A DNA stretch of 64,000 bases from Microthyrium microscopicum (Eukaryota > Ascomycota > Dothideomycetes > Microthyriales > Microthyriaceae): assembly GCA_010405405.1 (NCBI GenBank), contig MU004231.1, positions 985,736 through 1,049,735 on the forward strand. Reading direction: 5' to 3'. How positions within the stretch are numbered: the first letter of the stretch is position 1; the number at the start of each line of letters is the position of its first letter. Made by a program: the position numbers and the translations under genes. Positions 11,395 to 21,718 of this stretch are shown one piece after another. The notes under the pieces were generated by a model. That model saw nothing but the letters and a program-made list of their open reading frames with translations. It ran no database searches and was not told the origin of the DNA.

Positions 11395-14352
11395 ATGTTC
11401 AACTCTAACCTGGTCGGCCAGGACCAGCTCAGGCGAGTCGAACCAAGGTGGAACAAATCGATGGTCGTAGCATCAATTGCCATCTCATTTCTGGGGGCAT
11501 TTACGTCAACTCAACTCATGTGTCATGCAAGAGCAGCGGTGCACTTTTCCAGTGTTTTCGTTTGGGCATTGCTCGGAAGCTTAATATTTGGGTTTTGCTC
11601 AGTATGGAGCCTTCACGAGGTTGCTATGTTAGCCTACGAGTTTGATTTGTCAATTGGAGTTGACGCGCCTTTGACGATTTTGAGTGCGTTGCTTGCTGTA
11701 TCGTTTACATTCATGGCGATGGCGGGCGATTTGCTTTATGATCGATATCGCTCTGGGAGACATGGACGACAGCGTCAGAAACAAAGACGTAAAAGAGGCA
11801 AGCGCATAGCACGCGACCATGTTTTCAACACAGGGCGAAATGCTAGCTCGACACCGTTGCTTGCGCTTCCTGATGCCGACGAGGAATCGCTTCCAAGTTG
11901 CGAACCATCTCCCAATCCATCACCAATGGAGCGACCGGACATGAAAGACTATGCTCAGCAAAATGGAGAAATGGTTGCGTTTGCTCGACAATCATCACAG
12001 CCTACCTCACCACAACATACTCCAAGCGCAGTCTCACCGCTCAGAAAACCACTAGAGGTCGATGAACGGGCGGTGTCGGAGACCGAAGACGACGAATCAA
12101 CAGGCTTACGTCGATCTAGCGATCAAAGCTCTAGTGAATACTCTTATTTTCGGCGTCTCTCTGGCGCAGACTCCAGCTCTGGATCTTTCGGATTGCGCAG
12201 CGCCGTAGGCTTCATCTATCACGATGGCACCTTACCTGCAAAAAATGCATTTATAGCAACAGCAAAGCTGCTTTACCTTGGTCTCACCCCCAGGAACATC
12301 GGCAAAGGATTTGTATGGTCTCTGGCTATCACTTCTATGCATTATGTCGGAATCTTTGCACTGAAGATCCCTCATGGTCATTACAAAATCAACACCGGAC
12401 TTTTGATTCTCTCTGCCATTAATAGTTGGACTGTCTGCTCTGTTGGATTTATATTAATGTCCAAGATGGAAACTCACTTGCCACAACAGATCCTATTCTC
12501 TGTTTTGGCAACGACTGGAGTTGCGGCGATGCACTTTACCGGGATGGCAGCAACCTCTTTCTATTCCACCGAGCCTCCATCTGAGAGCCGTGGATTTCCT
12601 CCGGCGCTAGCTGGCACCATTGTTGGAGTCGCATTTGTCACATGCATTTTTGCTAATGTCCTGTTATCTCATTCTGCAACGGTCTCCCGAAACAAACTTG
12701 CAGAGATAGTATGGACTCGAAAGGAATTGTACAAGAACATCGCGCTCAAAGAACATGCTGAAGCTGCTGCTCGTGCAAGAAGCGAGTTTATTGCATCTGC
12801 CTCCCACGAAATTCGAACACCACTTCATCATCTTCAGGGATATGCTGATCTGCTAGCTCAAACTGAATTGACGGAGGAAGGACGAGCGCTTATGACAGCA
12901 ATACAACGGGCGACAAAGACGCTGTCTCTACTCACCAACAATGTCCTGGATTGGTCCAAATTTGAGGGTGATACAAATAGTGAATATCGACCCATTGCGG
13001 TAGATATACGAACTGTTTGTGAATCCATCATCACGTTATTACCAAATTTCGACGATGAAGCTACTGTCGACATCTATGTAGTAGTTTCTCCTGATGTACC
13101 GAAATGGCTCATGCTGGATGAATCTTGGATACACCGGATTATCATGAATCTACTCTCAAACTCTTTGAAGTTCACAAAGTCTGGATACATAATTCTCTCA
13201 TTGTATATGCAAGGCGATCAGTTAATAGTCATTGTCAATGATACAGGATGTGGAATGGAGCCCAGCTTTATCCCGGACATGTGGACTCCATTCAAGCAAG
13301 GTGAAGTCAGAGGTTCTGCTCGTGGTACTGGCTTAGGATTGAGCATTATTCGGCAGTTGCTTCTACGTATGAATGGGTCCATTGATGTTGAAAGCAAATA
13401 TGAGCAAACCCCAGGCGTGGGCCCTGAGCGTAGTGGGACAAAGTTCACCGTAACCATTCCTTACTGTACAAATGATTCCGGGCCAAGCTCTGTGAGCCAA
13501 GCAGAAAGGCCTAAAATTGCACTTCTCTCCAGCAAGGCCCGTGCAAGAGAAGGTCTTGAAACCGCTTGGGAATCATTTGGATATGATGTAACGATTGTCA
13601 ACTATGTTGCCGACTTGAGTGGAACGGTATGGAAATACGTCTGGGTGCAGTTGGAATTTCTAGTTGAAAACCAATCGGCATTATCATTACTTATTGCTTC
13701 CGAGGATCTTCTCATTCTTGTTCCCTACGACATGCAAGACACTCTGGACTCCTTCTCTGGACTCCTACAGGCACCAAACATTGTACTTTTACAAAAACCA
13801 CTCCTCTGGCATCGCTTCTCCCATCGAATACTCGCAACTCGCCAACGACGACACTCAACAGCACCCACCCAAGCTCTCCGGTTCGCACCTCATGTGGAGG
13901 TACTTAGCGATTCTACATCTACCATTACCCAACCTCTCCATGAACCCGCTCCCTCTGCCGCCCGCACTTATACAGTTCTTCTGGTCGAAGATAACGCCAT
14001 TAATCGCAGACTCGGCGTGAAAATGCTTCAAGCACTATCCTACAAAGCACTTCTTGCCAACGATGGTGAGGAAGCTCTTTCCATGATGACTGCTCATGAT
14101 AAAGAGATAGATTGTATACTGATGGATCAATCTATGCCAAAAGTAGACGGTGTCACTGCTACTCGCATGATCAGAGCCATGGAAGATGAGGGCAAAATAA
14201 GAGCTGGACGACCAATTATTGCGGTCACGGCTGTCGTGAACTCACAAGCTAAAGAGGACTTTAGAGAGGCGGGCGCAAACGATTTTTTGGCGAAACCGTT
14301 GAGTTTACAGAAGCTCAGCGATATGCTTGGGACTTATTTACCCACAAGTTGA
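11395..14352 (+). CDS. MHYT-domain hybrid histidine kinase
   Basis: Single exon, 985 residues. The N-terminal third is a multi-pass MHYT sensor: two clear motif copies are MHYVGIFALKIP and MHFTGMAATSFY; the first repeat is degenerate (SLHEVAMLAYEFDL). A Ser/Pro-rich cytosolic loop (about 125-270) splits the membrane part. The kinase core has the H box SASHEIRTPLH with His471, the N box NLLSNSLKFT (Asn589), and G boxes DTGCGMEP and GTGLGLSI. A receiver follows at about 860-985 with VLLVEDN, phospho-acceptor Asp911 in ILMDQSMP and Lys967 in LAKP. Between kinase and receiver (about 700-830) lies a stretch that looks like a worn second receiver. MHYT domains are proposed to bind copper and sense a diatomic gas; the output should go through an Hpt protein. 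The ligand here is unknown. Confidence 0.92.
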   Translation: MFNSNLVGQDQLRRVEPRWNKSMVVASIAISFLGAFTSTQLMCHARAAVHFSSVFVWALLGSLIFGFCSVWSLHEVAMLAYEFDLSIGVDAPLTILSALLAVSFTFMAMAGDLLYDRYRSGRHGRQRQKQRRKRGKRIARDHVFNTGRNASSTPLLALPDADEESLPSCEPSPNPSPMERPDMKDYAQQNGEMVAFARQSSQPTSPQHTPSAVSPLRKPLEVDERAVSETEDDESTGLRRSSDQSSSEYSYFRRLSGADSSSGSFGLRSAVGFIYHDGTLPAKNAFIATAKLLYLGLTPRNIGKGFVWSLAITSMHYVGIFALKIPHGHYKINTGLLILSAINSWTVCSVGFILMSKMETHLPQQILFSVLATTGVAAMHFTGMAATSFYSTEPPSESRGFPPALAGTIVGVAFVTCIFANVLLSHSATVSRNKLAEIVWTRKELYKNIALKEHAEAAARARSEFIASASHEIRTPLHHLQGYADLLAQTELTEEGRALMTAIQRATKTLSLLTNNVLDWSKFEGDTNSEYRPIAVDIRTVCESIITLLPNFDDEATVDIYVVVSPDVPKWLMLDESWIHRIIMNLLSNSLKFTKSGYIILSLYMQGDQLIVIVNDTGCGMEPSFIPDMWTPFKQGEVRGSARGTGLGLSIIRQLLLRMNGSIDVESKYEQTPGVGPERSGTKFTVTIPYCTNDSGPSSVSQAERPKIALLSSKARAREGLETAWESFGYDVTIVNYVADLSGTVWKYVWVQLEFLVENQSALSLLIASEDLLILVPYDMQDTLDSFSGLLQAPNIVLLQKPLLWHRFSHRILATRQRRHSTAPTQALRFAPHVEVLSDSTSTITQPLHEPAPSAARTYTVLLVEDNAINRRLGVKMLQALSYKALLANDGEEALSMMTAHDKEIDCILMDQSMPKVDGVTATRMIRAMEDEGKIRAGRPIIAVTAVVNSQAKEDFREAGANDFLAKPLSLQKLSDMLGTYLPTS

Positions 14353-15222
14353 GGACGCACATTGTGTAAGCGATCAACCAACCATATAAAATGATGTCAT
14401 GAGATCGAGGGCGGTCGTGATAGAGTAAGACGGCTCACAAAGTCTTACGTATCGAAGACTTACCGATCGAATCTCCTCCACGGCTCGAATATAATGGCGG
14501 CAGTGTCATGCGCGGCGCTAGGCAAAGGATTAGGACCGGCACGTCTTGGAACACATTTTTGGGGATTAGCAAGCCTTGGTATTTCTTGAATTACATTAAT
14601 AGTTCTTTATATGGGAGCCTAGCGGCGCTCACATTTGTAGAATACATGTACATATTGGTAATTGAGCTAAATCCATGCTTGAAAATTGTTGGAGCACGCA
14701 ATGAAAGTTGCTAATCGAATCGACTATGACATTTATTACGGCTACAGAGGTGGATATATCCGCGACACCCATCAATGTTGAGGCTTTATCAAAAGTGCCC
14801 AGTGTACTCGATGGTAAAAGCTTCCTGTTTATATCTACTCCATTTACTACTTCGGCACCTTTTTTCCAGATATCATGTTGAACTTAACATACACGTTGTC
14901 CCAGGTCTACAGCAAGATGGAACTGTTCCAAGCTAATCGAGACGAAGCAAAGAAATAATCAAGGGCATTCGCCATTCAACTTGACGCCTTTCGCTCACCA
15001 TTCATTTCTATCAGGCTTCAGCCTTGCTCGGATACAGTTTTCGCTTAATCTTTCCCTTTTTGGATCAGATCCGTGAATGGCCGAGATCAGTCCACTAAAA
15101 GGAAAGAGCGGGGCAGCAAGGAAAGTGCGGAAAAACCAGAGCGCCGAGTGCGGAAGGAGGGAGATTGAAGTATCTTATCAGATGGATTCTTTTCCTCCTC
15201 ATCCAACGACATCCCTCTCCCA
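14353..15222. other. intergenic; promoter of the HapX-like gene
   Basis: No gene family recognised. A frame starting at 15077 overlaps the head of the next gene in another phase and is Pro/Ser/Leu-rich; I take it as leader sequence. No repeat or RNA gene seen. Confidence 0.45.
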
Positions 15223-16646
15223 ATGCTCACAATGCAGTCCCTCTCCAAGTCGGCCGCGCCCACTCAACCTTCCTTTAGTCCCATCAATACCTCCGGTGCC
15301 AGCAATGCTTCAAGTACACAAACTGCCGCCGCTGCCGCATTTCAGGCTCTTGTTCCGGTTGCCGTAGAAATCCCTTCACTCTCAACTCCAATCAGCTCTG
15401 GTGGTCCCATATCATGTAGCCGCGAGCTTCCCAAGAGGCCACGGCCTGGCCGAAAAGCCGACCCAAATCCGGCACCAACTAAGAAGGGACAGAGTAATCG
15501 TCTAGCTCAGCAGAAGCATCGCCAGAAGAAAAAGGCTTTGGAGGAGCAGAACATAGATTACCACCGGCAACTGGCCGAGGAAAACAAGAGGCTAGCAAGA
15601 GCTATAGCACAGTCAGAAGCTCAAAATAGAGTACTAAAACGTCAAGTCCAGATCCAGAGGTGTGATCCAAAGGTCCTCGATTCACATCTTCCAGCATCCC
15701 CGCAAAGGTATATTTAAATGCTCGTTCATAGCAAAGCAAAGCATATTAATAATCTCGTAGCACACAATCAGTCCAGCAGGCATCTCTTTCACCAGTATCG
15801 GAACCAACCACTCCGCAAGCACTAGCATCCCCTGTTGTTGGAGGATGCGGAGGATGCGTTGAAGGTGGCAGTTGTGCTTGTGTCGATAGTATGCTCGAAA
15901 CAGGAGATTCTAGAGAATATCAGACAAGTCCTGTACCTTCCATACAGGCCCTTCCACTAACATCAAGGCGGGACTCTACCAAAGGATTTTCAAATACTGT
16001 ATCAATTCAATCGCTCTTGAGCACAACACCAGAACGACAGGTCGCAGAGCAGAATTCGACCACAGCGCCAAAACAATCCAACATTGATAACGAGATCGAC
16101 TTTACCAAAGCCTTCATATCATCAAGTAGCTCCGGTACCTATGACCCAATCATGTCGTCTCTAGCGCCTAATAGGTGCGGCGCCTGTCCTCCCGATGAGC
16201 CTGGCTGTCTTTGTCGCAAGGCATCTGTTGCATTGCATAGCGAGGCTAGCTCCAGCAGTACAGCTGTCTCTCGTGCTACATCTGCTGCTGCCAACGGCCC
16301 TGGCTCTTGTGCTCGCTGTCAGGCCGATCCCCAACAGCGTGCCTGGTGTCAGAACCTTGCACTTCAGGCTGCAACCTCACCGTCCAGTCATCATTCCGAT
16401 CTCGGCGAGTCGGACGCCAAGCGGCCTAGACTGCACTATGAGACTATCTCTTGCGCTGAAGCATACGATGTCCAGCAACGCTTCTCGCCAGCTAATGGAA
16501 ATTCTCGTAGGATGTCAAGTCGTGTCTCCGCAGAAGATGTCATCAAGAGTGTGCAGGAACGACCGAGGGAGTACAGTGCCTTTGAGGTTGACATAGGTAC
16601 TGTCTTGAGTAACCTGCGGCATTCGGGTGGTAGGAAGTCGGAGTGA
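15223..16646 (+). CDS. hapX: HapX-like bZIP transcription factor (iron regulation)
   Basis: Two exons, 15223-15707 and 15761-16646, with a 53-base intron in phase; 456 residues. The order of parts matches HapX. First comes a Hap4-like CCAAT-complex contact, ELPKRPRPGRK. Next is the basic region SNRLAQQKHRQKKK with the bZIP spacing Asn92 to Arg100, then a coiled coil. Three Cys-rich motifs follow: CGGCVEGGSCAC, CGACPPDEPGCLC and CARCQADPQQRAWC. In Aspergillus and Fusarium HapX works with the CCAAT-binding complex to shut down iron-consuming pathways in low iron and to activate vacuolar iron storage in excess iron; its Cys-rich motifs sense iron-sulfur clusters. The first motif is split from the zipper by a Pro/Ser linker. 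The start could be 15223 or the Met at 15232. Divergence from classical HapX, with only three evident Cys motifs, leaves room for a paralogue. Confidence 0.85.
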
Positions 16647-16994
16647 ATCCAGCTCTTGCTGAAAAGTGTATTTGCTGTCTGGGTGGTAAAGTGCTGTTAT
16701 GCAGCCTTAGTGATAATGTTTTATGATGCATGGTAAAGTTTGTACATTAGCCGGCGTTCTAATACCTCCAATGAAATTAAGTAGGCCAAGGTCTATTCCT
16801 CTCAGTATCTCATCATACCTGTGGTCATGAATCCAAATTGTCCTTATATCTGACTCACATATATTCTGTCTCAATTGTAGTCGATCAAGCGAGATACAAT
16901 CCCAGATTAGGTGGACGTGAGAATTGATCGTCTCAGCTATTAAGTTATTTCAGTTATGATACAAATATACATGTATATGGGTTTCCCAAGCTGA
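16647..16994. other. convergent spacer between hapX-like and uL1m genes
   Basis: 348 bases between two convergent stop codons; AT-rich in its second half as expected of 3' ends. No gene seen. Confidence 0.5.
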
Positions 16995-17971
16995 TCATGC
17001 CCTCTCTACCAACTCCTCTTCTCTTGTCCCATCACTGTTCATGAATTTGCCATCCAGAGTCAAACCCGGACCATGCGTCGAGCTCAGAACCACTTCATGA
17101 ATCTCCTTGCCACTCCGCTCCAGCGCCGTAATCCGTCTGCGCACATCTCCTACAAATGCGGCCACGTTGTCTTTAAGCTGCTTCGCACTAAAAGCCATTT
17201 CTCCAATCGCCATGCGAATCACGCTCATCCGCTCTCTATACTCAGCCGCCCGCGTCATCTCCCGCACTGCAGCGCCCACATCCTTCACCACAGTCTTATC
17301 CTTCTCGCTCGGCATTAATCTTCTCGGCCCCAGTATACGCGCCACGCCTGATCGCTGAATTATTGGGAGCGCCTCTGGACTCGCAATACATCGGTCAAAG
17401 TCGACTTTGCCTTCCTTTATCTGGGCTAAAACATCTTCGAGGCCGACGAGTGTGGCGCCGGCTGCACTGGCTGCGCGAGCGGCTTTGCTGTCTGGTGGGA
17501 CGAGGGCGCAGACGCGTAGGGCAGTGGAAATGGGAACTGGGAGGTTGAGGCGGCTCTTGAGGACGGGGCCGTCTTTGGGGGTGGAGAGTTTGATGGCCAG
17601 TTCATATTTCGGGGATGAGGGAGGGTAACCGACTTCAAAGGCGCGGAGGATTCTGTAAGATTAGGTTTTAGTCAGATTGTACGCAGCGAGTACATTGTGA
17701 TATTGCAAATTTACCGGATGGCCTCGCATAGAGAGAATTGTTCGGTCTTGTTGAGCGGTTGTACTGTGAAATGGGTGACTTTGGCTGCTTTTGCCTTACG
17801 CTTTTCGGCGGCTTCGCGTTCTTTTTTGCGCTTGAGGATGCCTACTTGTTTGTCGCTGATACTTCGTGTATGTATTATGAAAGAGGTGGTTCTATGCTTG
17901 GTGGCGGAAAGGGTGGTTGTGACATTTTTTGAAGTAGCAGAAAGCCATCTACTGCACGGCTGGCCAGCCAT
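16995..17971 (-). CDS. MRPL1: Mitochondrial large-subunit ribosomal protein uL1m
   Basis: Two exons on the minus strand, 17971-17715 and 17652-16995, with a 62-base intron in phase; 304 residues. uL1 forms the mobile L1 stalk near the tRNA exit site. The family blocks are ILRAFEVGYP, LRVCALVPPDSKAARAAS, AGATLVGLEDVLAQIKEG, FDRCIASPEALPII and RILGPRRLMPSEK, the last being the best-known L1 signature. The first 45 residues (MAGQPCSRWLSATSKN...) are basic and Ser/Thr-rich like a mitochondrial presequence, followed by a charged helix KRKKEREAAEKRKAKAAK common in fungal mitochondrial L1. The frame is open to a Met at 18184, which would add 71 residues; I prefer 17971 because length and presequence then fit the family. 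Confidence 0.88.
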
Positions 17972-18283
17972 TGGGCTTGATAGAACGAAGTATGATGCGG
18001 ATAGGGGATATTTAGCTGAAAGCGCAATGGTGTTGAGAAAAAGATGAGATGAACGAAGTTGAGAATTGATGACAGGGATATGGGTATAAGATCTGCCATT
18101 GGTTGAGCACTTTGATGCAGGGATCAAGGGTGTATTGCTGTTCCTGCCGCCAACAACGCTCAAGAATCGCCCCACTGCGGGCATAATTTCCTTCTCACCT
18201 TTGACTCACATCATTTCTTCTTCTGATATCTTCAATTTTCGAGTCAGAACGAGTTGGTTTGAGCGAGAAGAAACACAACCAAA
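17972..18283. promoter_or_regulatory. Shared divergent promoter of uL1m and GluRS genes
   Basis: The 312 bases between the two start codons must carry both promoters. Both genes serve translation (mitochondrial ribosome and cytosolic charging), so joint control is plausible. I see no clear named factor site. If the uL1m gene starts at 18184 the gap shrinks to 99 bases. Confidence 0.5.
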
Positions 18284-20164
18284 ATGAGCGCTGACATCGT
18301 CGTTCAAGAGTGGGTTGCCCGCAGCGCCCAATTCAAGTCCGGAGACATGAAGGCTCTGGAATCTTCCTTCAAAGAGCTTGATGCCCACCTCACTCTGCGA
18401 TCCTATATCGTTGGGTATGGCCTGACTGAGGCCGACACTGCCGTATTCAAAGAAGTCAATGGCAACGGCAAAGCCAAATCGTTTGTTAAGCAAGGACTCT
18501 ATCGTAATCTCACCCGCTGGTTCACTTATATCGAAGACACCAATCCAGATCTCAAGGCTTCTGCTCTTCCCATTCGAACCAAGGGAGCTACTGCTGTTGC
18601 TGGAGATAACTTTGAGATTGGTCTACAGAACACCGAAAAGGGCGTCGTCACAAGATTTCCTCCAGAGCCATCTGGCTATCTCCATATTGGACACGCCAAA
18701 GCTGCACTCCTCAATGATTACTTCGCCCACGAGAAATACAAAGGAACTATGATCCTACGTTTTGATGATACCAATCCTTCGAAAGAGAAAGAGGAGTTTC
18801 AAGATTCTATTGTCGAGGATCTAGCTCTGATGGGTGTCATACCTGATAAGCGCTCTCACACCAGCGACTTTTTCAAGGAGTTGTACGAATACTGCGTTCA
18901 GATGCTCAAAGAAGGCACTGCCTACGCCGATGACACTACTCAGGAGGAGATGCGAGCTCAGCGTATGGACGGTCTACCAAGTGCTCGGCGAAACTCCACT
19001 CCGGATGAGAACCTAGCACGATTTGCCGAGATGAAAACTGGAAGCGAGGAGGGCAAAAAGTGGTGCATTCGTGCCAAAATATCTGTCGACGATCCAAACA
19101 AGGCCATGAGAGATCCAGTCATCTACCGATGTAATCCACAACCACATCATCGCACTGGAGATACCTGGAAAATATATCCAACTTACGATTTCTGTTGTCC
19201 AATCGTAGACTCGATCGAAGGTGTTACCCATGCCCTACGTACCACTGAATACAACGACCGTGATCCTCAATACCAATGGTTCATCAAGACGCTCCGACTT
19301 CGTCCAGTGTATAACTGGGGTTTCTCTCGTCTCAACTTCATCCGAACCCTTCTATCAAAGCGTAAGCTCACCAAATTCGTCGACACAGGACTGGTATCTG
19401 GTTGGGATGATGCGCGAATGCCTACCGTACGTGGGATCCGACGACGTGGCATGACCATTCCGGCGCTGCGTGAGTTCATCATCAAGCAAGGTCCCTCAAA
19501 GAGCATAAACCTCATGGACTGGTCTGTCTTCTGGGCCACGAACAAGAAACAAATCGATCAAGTAGCTGCTCGCTATATTGCTGTTGACGAAGTAGACAAG
19601 GTCCCTGCTACCGTACAAGGTGTTGATAAGCCACACAGTGCAATGAAGGCACTACATGCCAAGTATAACCTTGGTGAAAAGAAAGTTTGGTTCAGCAAAG
19701 ACATTATCCTTGATCAAGCGGATGCTGCAACTTTCGAACAGGATGAGGAGATTACCCTGATGAATTGGGGCAATGCGTACGTCCGCAGCATCACCAAGGA
19801 TTCAGTGTCAGGAATGGTAACGTCCTTGGGCTTCGAGCTACATCTAGAAGGGGATGTCAAGAAGACAAAGAAGAAGATCACTTGGTTATCTGTAGACCAA
19901 GCATTGACTCCCGTGGAGATGGTTGACTTTGATCTACTAATCACCAAGGACAAGTTAGATGAGGACGATAACTATGAGGACTTTTTGACCCCTCAGACTG
20001 AGATACGTACCAATGGATTGGCGGACGAGAATGTGCGTAATCTGAGGCTGGATGATATCATTCAAATCGACCGTAAAGGTTATTTCCGCGTCGACCAGGC
20101 GTATTCTGAGGCCCAGCCAGCAGTATTGTACAATATTCCAACTGGGAAAATGGCTAAGGTCTAG
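18284..20164 (+). CDS. GUS1: Cytosolic glutamyl-tRNA synthetase
   Basis: Single exon, 626 residues. The first 85 or so residues form the GST-like appendix that in yeast docks on the Arc1 cofactor. The class I catalytic core starts at RFPPEPSGYLHIGHAKAALL with HIGH at 134-137; the KMSKS equivalent is LLSKRKL at 356-362. IYPTYDFCCPIVDSIEGVTH, TTEYNDRDPQY and GLVSGWDDARMPTVRG are typical of the eukaryotic GluRS branch. The SGYLHIGHAKAALL form marks GluRS; GlnRS usually has NGYLHIGHAK. The C-terminal anticodon-binding beta barrels fill residues 430-626. The length is somewhat below yeast Gus1 (about 708), mainly through a shorter N-terminal part. The enzyme supplies Glu-tRNA for cytosolic protein synthesis. 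Confidence 0.93.
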   Translation: MSADIVVQEWVARSAQFKSGDMKALESSFKELDAHLTLRSYIVGYGLTEADTAVFKEVNGNGKAKSFVKQGLYRNLTRWFTYIEDTNPDLKASALPIRTKGATAVAGDNFEIGLQNTEKGVVTRFPPEPSGYLHIGHAKAALLNDYFAHEKYKGTMILRFDDTNPSKEKEEFQDSIVEDLALMGVIPDKRSHTSDFFKELYEYCVQMLKEGTAYADDTTQEEMRAQRMDGLPSARRNSTPDENLARFAEMKTGSEEGKKWCIRAKISVDDPNKAMRDPVIYRCNPQPHHRTGDTWKIYPTYDFCCPIVDSIEGVTHALRTTEYNDRDPQYQWFIKTLRLRPVYNWGFSRLNFIRTLLSKRKLTKFVDTGLVSGWDDARMPTVRGIRRRGMTIPALREFIIKQGPSKSINLMDWSVFWATNKKQIDQVAARYIAVDEVDKVPATVQGVDKPHSAMKALHAKYNLGEKKVWFSKDIILDQADAATFEQDEEITLMNWGNAYVRSITKDSVSGMVTSLGFELHLEGDVKKTKKKITWLSVDQALTPVEMVDFDLLITKDKLDEDDNYEDFLTPQTEIRTNGLADENVRNLRLDDIIQIDRKGYFRVDQAYSEAQPAVLYNIPTGKMAKV

Positions 20165-20315
20165 TCAAAGTACACAGGTCTTGCTTAGCTAAGAAATAGA
20201 GATCAATGAATCACCAAAATACTATTGCTCTCTCTGGCACTAACATAAATTTCGTTTCTTTCCCTAGATAGAATTATTTTTAGCTCACAAGTCGGTGCAT
20301 CGCCGGAAGAGATCA

Positions 20316-21718
20316 CAGCCGGTGTACTAACTCACGGCGCAGGGACCAGGTAGCCCCTTTTTGCCTATTACTAACATAATTAGATTATTTTCAATTAATT
20401 ATTACTTAACTAATATAGGTCGTAAACACTTTAAAAGATAAAAATATAATACTCCTTAAAAAGCTCATTTTATTAAAGCTCTTAAAAATAAAGAAAACTT
20501 CTCTTCTTTTAACGTTCTTTATAAATCTTAAAGAATTAAGATATTTATAGCTATAAGATGTTATTAAGCCTTAGAATTTAAATAACGAGGTAAAGATACC
20601 TATTAAAGTATAAGGAAATAATCTATAAAGCTAGGAGTACCTAAATAAGTCTATAATAATAAGCTATAAGCTACTCTCAATTTGTTATATCCTCTCTATT
20701 AAATACCCTATAAAGTAATACTCTTTCTTCTTAAAAAATAAGCCCTTTAAAAGTAATTTTTAGTAATTAGAGCCTATAGATATAAATATTAAATTATAAA
20801 GAAGATATCCCTTAAGAATAAGAAGCTTTAGATTAAGTATAAAGAAAAATATAAAGATAAAACTATTATAGGCTTCTAAAGAGACGTTTACTTTATTAAT
20901 AAGAGCTATTTTAATTCTCTTAATTTAGTAAACTCTTAAGATTATAAGATATTAAGGCTAGGTTATCCTAAGGATTAATTACTACTATAAGAACTTAATA
21001 AATCCTCTTTAAATATAACCCTTTATATTATAAGAAGGGTATTCTATAAAAGAAAGGAATATTTTAGCTTTTATAACGATCCTACTAAACTAATTATTTT
21101 AAAGCCTTAAGTACTACTAAAATTATAATAAAGAAAGGTAGAAATAGAAGAATAATTTAAATAATAATATTTAGACTATAAAGCATAGAAACTACTAAAG
21201 GTAGAGATAAAGCTAAAGAGCAACTTAATAATATAGAAATTCTATATTAAAAAGATTCTACTAAAGTATACTAAAAAGATAAAGGCCCTTAAAAAGAAGT
21301 ATAACTATTTAATTTAGTTTTAAGAGAATAACGATCTAAGTTATAGAATAAGGTCTAAAAAGAATATAGTAATTACTTATAAAATATAAATAGGACTCTA
21401 AATTATTACTTATCCTACTTAATCGCTAAATCTTAATCTTATAGAAGTAGTTTAGAATATTATAAAGAGTAAATTACGTAGTAAAAGCTTCTTAAACGTT
21501 AATAAATTTAAAGCGATAGTTTAAGCTAAATAGTAACGAATAATAATTATAGAAATTCATTATTAAATCTTAGAAATACCTTAAAGGTATATTAATATAA
21601 TAAAGTAAGAAGAAGAGCGTTTAAAGTCTTCGTTATAGTAATATTTAATTTTATATAGAATATAATATATTAATTTTTAATGTTGTGGCCCCTACGCTGT
21701 AAGTTAGTACACCGGCTG
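20316..21718 (+). mobile_element. Tc1/mariner DNA transposon, RIP-decayed
   Basis: 1403 bases between two 32-base inverted ends, 20316-20347 and 21687-21718, both starting cagccggtgtactaac. The two ends match at 28 of 32 positions and all four differences are transitions. Inside, on the plus strand at 21414-21482, the reading PT.SLNLNLIEVV.NII (dots are stops) matches the mariner/Tc1 signature PxxSPDLNPIExxW that holds the third catalytic acid of the DDE/D triad. The size fits the superfamily, one transposase gene of about 340-400 codons. The right flank is TA, the left flank CA, so the expected TA target duplication is likely with one base changed. Many stops make it inactive. Confidence 0.85.

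Noticed and set aside
15077-15367. Plus-strand frame overlapping the hapX-like start
   Set aside because: It is out of phase with the bZIP gene, low in complexity and has no family; probably leader sequence.
17972-18184. Longer uL1m start at 18184
   Set aside because: It would add 71 residues without family support and leave only 99 bases to the GluRS start.
18284-20164. Glutaminyl-tRNA synthetase
   Set aside because: The two enzymes share the class I core, but SGYLHIGHAKAALL and TYDFCCPIVDSIEGVTH wording fits the eukaryotic GluRS branch better.
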